64,000 bases of DNA from positions 67,860-131,859 of the forward strand of contig JBEULG010000016.1 in the NCBI GenBank assembly GCA_041287425.1, read 5' to 3'. The position numbers and the translations under genes were made by a program. Positions 35,502 to 45,452 of the stretch are shown here, in pieces. The number at the start of each line of letters is the position of its first letter. Positions within the stretch are counted from its first letter, which is position 1. Below the pieces are notes generated by a model. It had not been told where the DNA came from, ran no database searches, and saw only the letters and a list, made by a program, of their open reading frames with translations. Source of the DNA: JAFGSI01 sp041287425 (GTDB lineage Bacteria; Chloroflexota; Anaerolineae; Anaerolineales; Villigracilaceae).

Positions 35502-36182
35502 ATGCGCAATAAAACGCTGTTCGTGGCCGGGATTGTCCTGCTGGCCTTCGTCCTGGCCGGCTGTTCGATGGAGTACGACACGAACGTCCGCCCGGACCAG
35601 AGTGGTTCGATGATCATGTCGATAGGCTTCACCGCCGACGAAATGGAGATGATGTCGAGCGGCGTTTCGAACCCGGCTACTTTCTGCCAGGAAATGTGGG
35701 CCGAAGAGAATACCGACTTTCCGCCCAATACCATCATCCGCCAGGAACAACGCGGCAGCGAGACCTGGTGCATCGCCGAAATGCCCTTCGCCGACCTGCA
35801 GCAATTGCGCTCGATTTACATTAACCAGGGCATCACCGTGAACCGGCTGGAAGTGGTGGACAACGTCTTGTACTACGACCTGTCTCTCGATTTGAGCGAG
35901 GCGAGCGGATCGGGTTTGGACATCCAGATGACCTGGCGGGTGACGTTGCCAGGCCGCGTGGCCTCCCACAACGCCCATGCCGTGTCCGGTCAGACTCTGA
36001 CCTGGAATCTAAACATCGGCAGCATGAACCGCATCCAGGCTGAGAGTTCGCTCAGCAGCAACGACTGGATCTGGTGGCTCCTCGGCGGCCTGGCCTGTCT
36101 GTGTCTGATCGTGGTGGTCATTGGCGGCGCGGTGGGCCTGTTCCTCTACTTGCGCAAAAAGAAAGCAGCCGCGGCCTCCTGA
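35502..36182 (+). CDS. LppM-like lipoprotein, copy 2
   Basis: 226 aa, tandem paralog of the upstream gene. Lipobox FVLAGC, then MEYDTNVRPDQSGSMIMSIGF, matching the NTNV...GSG/S...IGYT block of copy 1. Shared ETWCIAEMPFADLQQLRSIY versus IWCIVEIPFSNLRQL, LPGRV-A-NA-A--SG-TLTW-LN and a C-terminal WWLLGGLACLCL helix ending LRKKKAAAAS. Good Shine-Dalgarno, AAGGAGGC. The pair arose by duplication and may work together. No function assigned. Confidence 0.7.
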   Translation: MRNKTLFVAGIVLLAFVLAGCSMEYDTNVRPDQSGSMIMSIGFTADEMEMMSSGVSNPATFCQEMWAEENTDFPPNTIIRQEQRGSETWCIAEMPFADLQQLRSIYINQGITVNRLEVVDNVLYYDLSLDLSEASGSGLDIQMTWRVTLPGRVASHNAHAVSGQTLTWNLNIGSMNRIQAESSLSSNDWIWWLLGGLACLCLIVVVIGGAVGLFLYLRKKKAAAAS

Positions 36183-36201
36183 ACGTCTCGCCTGCGATGC
36201 A

Positions 36202-38109
36202 ATGACCGGAGTCTCTGACCGGCCGCCATCCAGGCGATTCGCTCTCCTGGGCGCGCCTCCTTTTTGGTTGAGCCTCTTCGTCTTCCTGGCCCTCGTCATC
36301 GGCCGGCTGATTCTGACCGATTACGGCGAGGCTTGGGACGAACACAACTTCTTCCAGTATGGGGGCGAGGCCCTCTCGGCCTACGAAGCGCTCTTTTCCG
36401 GCCGGGCAGCCTTGCCCTACAGCGACCCAACCCTGCGCCACTACGGCGCCTGGTTCTGGATGCTGTGCGTGCTGCTCGGCCGACTTTTCCCCAATGCGTA
36501 TATTTCCGATGTGGCGCACGGCCTGACCTTCCTGACCTTCCAGGCCGGGGTCGTGGGCATGTATGCCCTGGCGCGGCGCTGGCTGAAACCCTGGCCGGCC
36601 TTCGGGGCGGCGCTGCTCCTCGCCACCCAGCCGCTGCTATGGGGGCACGCCTTCATCAACGAGCGCGACATCCCCTGTCTGAGCGGCTTCATCTTGACGG
36701 TGTACTTCGGCCTGCGCTGGAAAGATTCGCTCGCCGGCGCCCTGCCTGCTCCCCAACCGCCGCCCGCTCCGCCGGAGAGAGGCGCCGACTGGCGCGCCCT
36801 GCCCCTCTCCCTGCGCCTGCTGCTGCCCGCCCTGTGGGCGCTCGGCGGCCTGGCGCTCGCCTGGGGAACCGGGCGGGCAGTTCAGGGCTGGCTGGAGCGC
36901 GCCCCCGCGCTGGCCGACCCAACCTTCGTCCACGACCTCGACCTCTACCTGCGCCCCTGGCTGGCCAGGTTCTGGGGGGCGGCTCTCTTCCTGATCGGCA
37001 GCCTGCTCTGGCTGGCGCTGACGGCTCTGCCCTTCCTGCCGCGCTGGCGCGCCGCCCTGTGGACGGGCGACCTGCGGCCGCGCCTGCAACTGACCGGCCG
37101 TCTGCTGCGCTCGCCGCTCTTCTGGGCCGCGGCCGCCGCCCTCGGCCTGACGGCCGGGATTCGCATCCTGGGCTGGATGGCCGGCGCCCTGGTCGCCTGG
37201 TTTGCCTGGCAGCAGCACCGTCAACGCGCCCTTTGGCCGCTGGCCCTCTATGCCCTGACCGCCTTCGCAATCCTGTACCTGACCTGGCCCTACCTGTGGG
37301 GTGAACCGTTCTTGCGCCTCCTCATCACCTTGCGCCTCATGCTGACCTTCCCCTGGCCAGGGCAAGTGTTGTTCAACGGCCAGTACTACGCCGGCAACGA
37401 AGTCCCCCCTTCTTACTTGCCGCGCCTGATGGCCTTGCAGACGAGCGAGCCTGTCCTCCTCCTGGCCCTGGCAGGGCTGATCTTGCTCCTGTGGGGAGCG
37501 GCACGCCGCACACCGCAGGCCGGGCTGGGACAAATCGTCCTTCTCTGGCTCGGCCTGCCGTTGGCCGGCGCCATGCTGGGCAGCGCCTATCTGTACGATA
37601 ACTTCCGGCAGTTCCTGTTCCTTCTGCCGCCGCTCTTCCTGCTGGCCGGGCGCGGGCTGGAGGCGCTTTGGGAGCGCCTGCCGCATCCGGCCTGGGCGCT
37701 CGTGTGCGGCCTGAGCCTCCTGCCCGGCCTGATCGGTCTGTTCTCCCTGCACCCTTACCAATACATTTACTACAACAGTCTGACGGGCGGCGTGAGCGGC
37801 GCCTTCCGCCGCTACGAGATGGACTACTGGGGGACCTCCTTCCGCGCCGCCGCCGATTACCTGAACCGCTGCGCTCCCCCCGGCGCCCGCGTCGTCGTCT
37901 GGGGGCCGCCGACCACCTTCTGGCGTTACGCCCGGCCCGACCTGCGCGTCTATCACGCCCTCGAAACCGGCCGCCCTCAGGCCGATTTCTACGCCCTGAT
38001 TTCCACCCGTTACGACGCCGACCTGACCATCTACCCCGACCTGCCGATTCTGTTCCAGGTGCAAAAGGGCGGGGCGGTCCTGGCCGTCGTCCGCTATGTG
38101 CCGCCATGA
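36202..38109 (+). CDS. GT-C type glycosyltransferase (PMT/ArnT-like membrane protein)
   Basis: 635 aa, a dozen or so membrane helices. The first outer loop contains DYGEAWDEHNFFQYG, where the Asp-Glu pair is typical of GT-C enzymes using polyprenyl-phosphate sugars. HGLTFLTFQAGVVGMYALARRWL and HAFINERDIPCLSGFIL fit the PMT/ArnT pattern. The C-terminal outer domain includes GTSFRAAADYLNRCAPPGARVVVWG. Probably moves a sugar onto a lipid or protein outside the membrane; acceptor unknown. ATG 36202 removes a basic stretch of the longer frame. ATGA overlap with the next gene. Confidence 0.75.
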   Translation: MTGVSDRPPSRRFALLGAPPFWLSLFVFLALVIGRLILTDYGEAWDEHNFFQYGGEALSAYEALFSGRAALPYSDPTLRHYGAWFWMLCVLLGRLFPNAYISDVAHGLTFLTFQAGVVGMYALARRWLKPWPAFGAALLLATQPLLWGHAFINERDIPCLSGFILTVYFGLRWKDSLAGALPAPQPPPAPPERGADWRALPLSLRLLLPALWALGGLALAWGTGRAVQGWLERAPALADPTFVHDLDLYLRPWLARFWGAALFLIGSLLWLALTALPFLPRWRAALWTGDLRPRLQLTGRLLRSPLFWAAAAALGLTAGIRILGWMAGALVAWFAWQQHRQRALWPLALYALTAFAILYLTWPYLWGEPFLRLLITLRLMLTFPWPGQVLFNGQYYAGNEVPPSYLPRLMALQTSEPVLLLALAGLILLLWGAARRTPQAGLGQIVLLWLGLPLAGAMLGSAYLYDNFRQFLFLLPPLFLLAGRGLEALWERLPHPAWALVCGLSLLPGLIGLFSLHPYQYIYYNSLTGGVSGAFRRYEMDYWGTSFRAAADYLNRCAPPGARVVVWGPPTTFWRYARPDLRVYHALETGRPQADFYALISTRYDADLTIYPDLPILFQVQKGGAVLAVVRYVPP

Positions 38110-39056
38110 AAACACTTTTCATCCTGACCCCCGTTTACAACGACTGGCAGGCGCTGGCCCGCCTCATCGAGGAATTGCAGGCCCTCGGCCGAGAACAGGG
38201 GCTGGCCCTCCACCTGCTCGTGGTCAACGATGGCTCCTCGTCCCTGCCCGAAGCGCCGCCCATCCCGCAGGGCAGCCTGCAGACCGTCCAGGTGCTGCAT
38301 CTGGCGCGCAACCTGGGCCATCAACGCGCCATCGCCATCGGCCTGGCCTTCGCCCATCAGATGGACGTGCAGGCGCCGCTCATCGTCATGGATTGCGACG
38401 GCGAAGACCGTCCGCAAGACATCCCCCGCCTGCTCGCCGAGGCCGAACGGAGGCCGGATGTCATCGTCTTCGCCCGCCGCGCCCGGCGCTCGGAGAGCCT
38501 GCTCTTTCGTTCCTTCTACCTGATCTTCAAAGCCATCTTTCGCCTCCTGACGGGGCGCAGCATCGCCTTCGGCAATTTTTGCCTGATTCCGCCCTCGCTG
38601 CTGGGACGGGTCGTTTACCTGCAGGAAATCTGGAATCACTTTGCCGCCGGCATTCTGCGCGCCGGCCTGCCCTGGACGAGCATCCCCACCGACCGCGGCC
38701 GCCGCTACGCCGGCCGCTCGCACATGAGCCTGACGCCGCTCGTCCTGCACGGCCTGAGCGCCATCTCGGTCTACGTCGAAATCGTCTATGCCCGCCTCAT
38801 CTTCTTTGCCCTGGCCCTCCTGGGCGCCGACGTGCTCGGCTTTCTGGCGCTGCTCTACGTCCGCTATCTGACCCCCCTGGCCATCCCCGGCTGGGCCACC
38901 ACGGTCGCCATCGGGCTGACGCTGCTGGCCTCGCAGGCCTTCCTCTTTTTGGCGCTGCTGACCTTCTTGCTGCTGAGTTATCGCAGCGCCCGCATGTTCA
39001 TCCCCGCCAGCGACTACCCGGCCTACCTGCTGCGGGTCGAAAAATGGGAACGCTGA
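38106..39056 (+). CDS. Family 2 glycosyltransferase with C-terminal membrane helices
   Basis: 316 aa. GT-A domain beginning FILTPVYNDWQALARLIEEL, with LLVVNDGSSS, NLGHQRAIAIGLAFA and the metal site IVMDCDGEDRPQDIP. GNFCLIPPSLLGRVV and RRYAGRSHMSLTPLVLHGL match the DPM1/GtrB group, and two C-terminal helices (LIFFALALLGADVLGFLAL, ATTVAIGLTLLASQAFLFL) are typical of GtrB polyprenyl-phosphate transferases. Likely makes the lipid-linked sugar used by the upstream GT-C enzyme. Overlaps both neighbours. Confidence 0.85.
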   Translation: MKTLFILTPVYNDWQALARLIEELQALGREQGLALHLLVVNDGSSSLPEAPPIPQGSLQTVQVLHLARNLGHQRAIAIGLAFAHQMDVQAPLIVMDCDGEDRPQDIPRLLAEAERRPDVIVFARRARRSESLLFRSFYLIFKAIFRLLTGRSIAFGNFCLIPPSLLGRVVYLQEIWNHFAAGILRAGLPWTSIPTDRGRRYAGRSHMSLTPLVLHGLSAISVYVEIVYARLIFFALALLGADVLGFLALLYVRYLTPLAIPGWATTVAIGLTLLASQAFLFLALLTFLLLSYRSARMFIPASDYPAYLLRVEKWER

Positions 39057-39757
39057 ACAGTTCCTCCTACATCGGCGGCGAACTGGACATCTTCGCCGAG
39101 GCGGTGCGCTGGAAGGCCTACTTTGGCCGTCTCCTGCGCCCCTACCTGGGAGAACGCGTCCTGGAGGTCGGCGCCGGTCTGGGGGCGACGACCGCTGCCC
39201 TCTGCTCCGGGCGCGAAAGGGAATGGTGGTGCCTCGAACCAGACCCGGCCCTGCTGGCGCACATCGAAGCGCGGTTGCGGACCTCGCGCCTGCCGCCCTG
39301 CTGCCGCGCCGTCCCCGGCGCCCTGCAAGATGTGCCCGCCTCGGCCCGCTTCGACACCATCCTCTACATTGACGTCCTCGAACACATCGAAGACGACCGC
39401 GCCGAATTGGAGCGGGCGGCCGCCCGCCTGCTCCCCGGCGGACATCTCATCGTCCTCGCCCCGGCCTGTCCGGCGCTCTACAGCCCCTTCGACCGCGCCA
39501 TCGGCCACTATCGCCGCTACACGCGCGCCGCCCTGCAAGCCCTCACCCCGCCCCAGACGCGGCTGATCGTGCTGCGCCATCTCGATTCGCTCGGATTCTT
39601 CCTTTCTCTCGCCAACCGCAGTCTCCTGCGTCAGTCCATGCCCAGCCGCCGCCAAATCCTGTTTTGGGACCGCCTCCTGACGCCCTTGACCCGCCTGAGC
39701 GATTGGCTGGTCCGATATACCTTTGGGCGTTCCCTTCTCGCCGTGTGGGAAGCCTGA
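39044..39757 (+). CDS. Class I SAM-dependent methyltransferase
   Basis: 237 aa. SAM motif I is RVLEVGAGLGATTAAL, motif II WWCLEPDP, and ILYIDVLEHIEDDRAEL plus LLPGGHLIVLAPACPALYSPFD mark motifs III-IV. This style (DVLEHI, PAxxxLYSxFD, GHYRRYT) occurs in methyltransferases paired with GT2 enzymes in glycan clusters. It overlaps the GT2 gene by 13 nt, so the three genes form one operon. Substrate unknown, possibly a lipid-linked sugar. Confidence 0.82.
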   Translation: MGTLNSSSYIGGELDIFAEAVRWKAYFGRLLRPYLGERVLEVGAGLGATTAALCSGREREWWCLEPDPALLAHIEARLRTSRLPPCCRAVPGALQDVPASARFDTILYIDVLEHIEDDRAELERAAARLLPGGHLIVLAPACPALYSPFDRAIGHYRRYTRAALQALTPPQTRLIVLRHLDSLGFFLSLANRSLLRQSMPSRRQILFWDRLLTPLTRLSDWLVRYTFGRSLLAVWEA

Positions 39758-39769
39758 CAGCCCGCCACG

Positions 39770-40266
39770 CCGCTGGCCCTGTTCGACCTCGATTACACTA
39801 TCCTGAGCGGCGACAGCGAAGCCTTGTGGAGCCGCTTCCTGTTCGAAAAGGGCTTGGTCGATAAAGGCTTCCTGATTCGCATCACCGATTATTATCATGC
39901 CTGCGAGGTCGGCAGGATGGATATCCATGCATACCAGGCGTTTTTTCTTTATCCCTTGACCATTTACCCCCCCATCCAAACTGCATGAATGGCGCGCCGA
40001 ATACCTGCGGCAGGCGGTGCGTCCGGCCATCATGCGCCGGGTCAAGCGGTTTCGCGCGCTGGGCTTTCCGCGAGGGCAAGGTGCAACGACTGGAGCAATG
40101 GCTAGCCGAACACGGCATGACGTTGGAAAGCAGTTGGGGCTATGGCGATTCGCACAACGACCTGCCGCTCTTGACCCGCGTGGAACACCCGGTAGCCGTC
40201 CTGCCTGACCCCATCCTGCGGGCTTATGCCAGCGAGCATGGCTGGAAAATTATCGACAGCGCCTGA
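39770..40266 (+). pseudogene. HAD-IB family hydrolase remnant
   Basis: Three pieces of one HAD-IB phosphatase lie in three frames. LALFDLDYTILSGDSEALW (from 39773) is motif I with the DxD; HEWRAEYLRQAVRPAIMRRVKRF (from 39984) is the cap region; EGKVQRLEQWLAEHG, YGDSHNDLPLL and HPVAVLPDP (to 40266) are the C-terminal motif IV. The segment with motifs II-III is absent, so there is an internal deletion as well as two frame changes. It directly follows the methyltransferase and was probably once in that operon. Confidence 0.8.
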
Positions 40267-40458
40267 AATTCCTGCGTTATCTTTTACACAACATTAACGC
40301 ACCCCTATTTGCGAAATTGCTCACAATCGGTACAATAGAGGGTGGATACTTTACTTCGCCCGTCCGCTTCAGTGGGCGCCAACCCGCGAAACGCCCGTTT
40401 TGCCGGCCCTGATTGCGGCGGCGCGGGAACATTTTCGGCGAATTCAAGGAGAAATCTC

Positions 40459-41232
40459 GTGAAACTGACCGAACGCAAATGGTTCTACCCGCTGGTCTAT
40501 TTCCTGCTGGCCTTCATTTCGTTTCTACCGCTCTACACCGAGCGACCCTACGACCCGCGTGATACGCAAAAAGTCATCTTCGAGATTTTGCAAGTGGCCC
40601 CGCAGCCTTACGCGGCCTGGGGCTGGGTCTTTCACGTCCTGACCCTGGCGGTCATCGGCCTCTCGGTTTGGAAAGCGGCCCTCGGCGGGCGCGCCATCGC
40701 CGCCTACTTCGGCCTGAACTACCTGGTGATTGCCGCCGCGCAGACCAGCGGCCTGACGCCCTCCTACGGGTTTGCCGTCCATACCGGGGCGCTGGTGGCC
40801 GACGTTCTGCTCGGCCTGCTCTGGCTGTGGATGGCGTGGAAAGACAGGCTGCGGCTCGACTGGCAGGCGATTCCGCGCGGACGCTGGCTGTTGCTGCCCT
40901 TCGCCTTGCTCGTCTTCTGGTCGCCAATTGCTTACCAGGGCGGGCGCTTCGTCTTCGATTTCAATCCCCTGCTCTTGCTCACCTCGCCCGATTACGGCCT
41001 GGCCTACTGTTTTCTGACGCCGGTCTTCGTCTTTCTGCTCATCCTGGCCTGGCCGCAGGTGGATTCCTTCGCCTTCCGCGTGACGGCCTTCAACGGCCTG
41101 CTCTATGGCCTGTTCAACCTGGCGGCCTGGGCCGACCCGGCCACGCGGGTGATGGGCGTGATGCACCTGCCGCTGCTGGTGATACCCCTGGCCGCGCTCT
41201 GGCTGGCGCGCTCCCAGCCGCCTTCCATCTGA
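40459..41232 (+). CDS. Uncharacterised multi-span membrane protein
   Basis: 257 aa, seven or eight membrane helices, short loops, no family recognised. It starts KLTERKWFYPLVYFLLAFIS, has ILQVAPQPYAAWGWVFHVL and ends LVIPLAALWLARSQPPSI. GTG 40459 was chosen because AAGGAGAAATCTC precedes it and the helices begin just after; the longer frame from 40342 lacks a good site. TACAAT near 40331 may be its -10. One of the few intact genes in the 39.8-42.5 kb stretch. Confidence 0.6.
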   Translation: MKLTERKWFYPLVYFLLAFISFLPLYTERPYDPRDTQKVIFEILQVAPQPYAAWGWVFHVLTLAVIGLSVWKAALGGRAIAAYFGLNYLVIAAAQTSGLTPSYGFAVHTGALVADVLLGLLWLWMAWKDRLRLDWQAIPRGRWLLLPFALLVFWSPIAYQGGRFVFDFNPLLLLTSPDYGLAYCFLTPVFVFLLILAWPQVDSFAFRVTAFNGLLYGLFNLAAWADPATRVMGVMHLPLLVIPLAALWLARSQPPSI

Positions 41233-41326
41233 CCAGCGAACCCAAGCCCCCACCGCTGAAGGCGGATTTGGCCTGGATTTGGGCGGTTTTGCTATCCATT
41301 TGTCTTTTTCTCGTATGGATGTTGTA

Positions 41327-41371
41327 GCGCAAGTCTCCGACCTGCTCCCGCAAATCGGAGATTTGCGCCAC
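41327..41371. repeat. Palindromic repeat, copy A
   Basis: GCGCAAGTCTCCGA at 41327-41340 pairs with TCGGAGATTTGCGC at 41355-41368 (one G-T pair), giving a 14-bp stem; the nested core is GCAAATC-GGA-GATTTGC. The GTAGCGCAAGT start recurs at 42229. Confidence 0.75.
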
Positions 41372-41386
41372 CATCAGGAGACGTTT

Positions 41387-41994
41387 ATGGAAAGCCTCAC
41401 CATTCTGGTCGTTCTGCTCATCCTGCTTGTGTTTGCGGGTGGGATCCTTTTTTCTATCACCGCAAACCGCCGGGCCAAAGAAGCCAAAATGCAGATGGCG
41501 CAAACGCTGGGCATGACCCCGCTGGAGCCAGACCCCCACCCTGCTGGCGCAAATTTCGGGCCTCTATCAGACGCCAGGCAACAACCCGCGTCACTCCTTG
41601 CGCAACGTCACCCACCGCAGCCTGCCCGACGGGGAACTGTTTCTCTTTGACCTGCTAGACCGCGATGGAGAAAGTGATTCCTGGATTGAGCGCCAGGCAG
41701 TGGCGATTCGCTCACATACCCTGCGCCTGCCGCCCTTCCATCTCTTCCCTAAAGTGGATACTGCCCAATACGCCCTGGGCGGCCTGGCGAACATGATTGT
41801 CGAGTGGGGCGCCTCCAAAGTCGGGACTCCGGTGCAGTTTCCCGAATTTCCGGCCTTTCAGGCGCGTTACGTTGTCACTTCCACCGACCCTGAAGCCGCG
41901 CGGCGCTTTTTCGATGAAGACAAGGCGCGTTATTTTGCCAAAACCGAATATTACGGCCTGCGCGTGGGCGGGAGTCTCTTCACTTTTGCCGAAG
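41387..41994 (+). pseudogene. Frameshifted, truncated membrane-anchored protein
   Basis: ATG 41387 (CAGGAGACGTTT before it) reads MESLTILVVLLILLVFAGG, a membrane helix, then KEAKMQMAQTLGMTPLEPD. Near the C run at about 41530 the sense frame shifts: PTLLAQISGLYQTPG, NVTHRSLPDGELFLFDLLDRD, then QYALGGLANMIVEWGAS and RRFFDEDKARYFAKTEYYGL. The reading stops being family-like at about 41990, where a DUF418 fragment begins in another frame. The family is not recognised. A single sequencing slip could explain the shift but not the fusion. Confidence 0.65.
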
Positions 41995-42207
41995 ATGGCG
42001 CTGACCAATTACCTGACCCAATCCATCGTCTGCACGTTGATTTTCTACGGCTAGGGGTTGGGATTGTTCGGCAAAATGGGCGCGGCGGCGGGCATCGGCC
42101 TGACCATCGTCATCTACCTGCTGCAAATCCCCCTCAGTCACTGGTGGATGAAACGCTTCCAATACGGCCCCGCCGAATGGCTATGGCGCTCGCTGACCTA
42201 TCCTTAA
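41995..42207 (+). pseudogene. DUF418 C-terminal remnant
   Basis: From ATG 41995: MALTNYLTQSIVCTLIFYG, then TAG at 42052-42054, then GLGLFGKMGAAAGIGLTIVI, LQIPLSHWWMKRFQYGPAEW and LWRSLTYP with TAA. This is the last part of a DUF418 membrane protein (helix pair plus the YGPxEWLWRxLTY end). The stop replaces the usual aromatic in FYGYG. The N-terminal two thirds are absent. Confidence 0.8.
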
Positions 42208-42228
42208 GCCGCAGCCCATGCGCCGCCC

Positions 42229-42300
42229 GTAGCGCAAGTTTTCAACCTGCGCGTGCAAATCGGAGATTTGCACCACGTAGGGCAAGTCTCTGACTTGCCC
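42229..42300. repeat. Palindromic repeat, copy B
   Basis: Begins GTAGCGCAAGT as copy A, contains GCAAATC-GGA-GATTTGC at 42255-42271, then CACCAC and a second small hairpin, GGGCAAGTC-TCT-GACTTGCCC. It lies just upstream of the saccharopine dehydrogenase fragment. Confidence 0.7.
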
Positions 42301-42326
42301 GCGCGCCACAGGAAGGACTTTGCTCA

Positions 42327-42500
42327 ATGTCACCCAAACATCTTCTCCTCCTCGGCGGATACGGCAACACCGGCCTCCCGTTGGCGCGCCTGCTGCTGGC
42401 GCATAGCAACTGCTCCATCACGCTGGCCGGGCGCAGCCTGGAAAAAGCGCGGCAGGCGGAGGAGTTGTTTGAGAGTTTGTTGAGTGAGAGTTTCTCGTGA
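42327..42500 (+). pseudogene. N-terminal fragment of a saccharopine dehydrogenase-like protein
   Basis: 57 codons: KHLLLLGGYGNTGLPLARLL is a Rossmann NAD(P) loop, then SITLAGRSLEKARQAEELF as the second strand and helix. The frame ends soon after at a stop before the terminator at 42503. Family members are near 350-400 aa, so only the first sixth is left. Confidence 0.75.
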
Positions 42501-42502
42501 AA

Positions 42503-42538
42503 AACCGTCCCGAAGGTTCCTAAGCCTTCGGGACGGTT
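42503..42538. terminator. Bidirectional terminator beside clpB
   Basis: AACCGTCCCGAAGG at 42503-42516 pairs fully with CCTTCGGGACGGTT at 42525-42538; A run on the left and CGTTTT on the right. It ends clpB (stop 42543) on the minus strand and the remnant region on the plus strand. Confidence 0.85.
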
Positions 42539-42542
42539 CGTT

Positions 42543-45146
<2,604 letters not shown>

Positions 45147-45171
45147 GGTCTTTCTCCTTACCGATAAGTGC

Positions 45172-45203
45172 TTGTAAGACAACTGCAGGCAGTTGTCCTA
45201 CAA
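45172..45203. repeat. Palindromic element upstream of clpB
   Basis: TTGTAAGACAACTGC pairs with GCAGTTGTCCTACAA around AG, 14 of 15 pairs. It sits in the clpB leader and may be a dispersed repeat or an mRNA structure. Confidence 0.6.
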
Positions 45204-45452
45204 AACTATACGGCATGTGTGTTGGAGAAAAGTTGGAGGCAGGTAAAAAATGTATCATAGAGCCATGCCCCCCAACTGGAACGCACCGACTGGTATTTGC
45301 GCACAGAACGTCCCAAAAGTGCAGGGCCTTCGGGACGTTATGATACCCGCCTGCCAATTGTGATAGAATTTACATAACATCCAACATACCCCGCCGGCAG
45401 AACGACCGCGCCCGCCCGGTATGTTGTTTCATACGCATACGGGAGGCTGCGC
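45204..45452. other. Intergenic region, clpB to surface protein
   Basis: No gene seen. It holds an imperfect hairpin AACGTCCC (45307-45314) with GGGACGTT (45332-45339), sharing CCTTCGGGACG with the clpB terminator. A plus-strand -10-like TAGAAT lies at 45364-45369. A long-loop hairpin AACATACC (45383-45390) with GGTATGTT (45418-45425) lies in the surface protein leader, and GGGAGG comes just before ATG 45453. Confidence 0.5.

Noticed and set aside
39770..40266. Programmed frameshift in the HAD-like gene
   Set aside because: Two frame changes plus loss of motifs II and III cannot be repaired by shifting.
42052..42054. TAG in the DUF418 fragment as a pyrrolysine codon
   Set aside because: The gene has also lost its N-terminal two thirds, so decay is the simpler reading.
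45147..45452. CIRCE element for clpB
   Set aside because: No TTAGCACTC...GAGTGCTAA pair; the hairpins present have other sequences.
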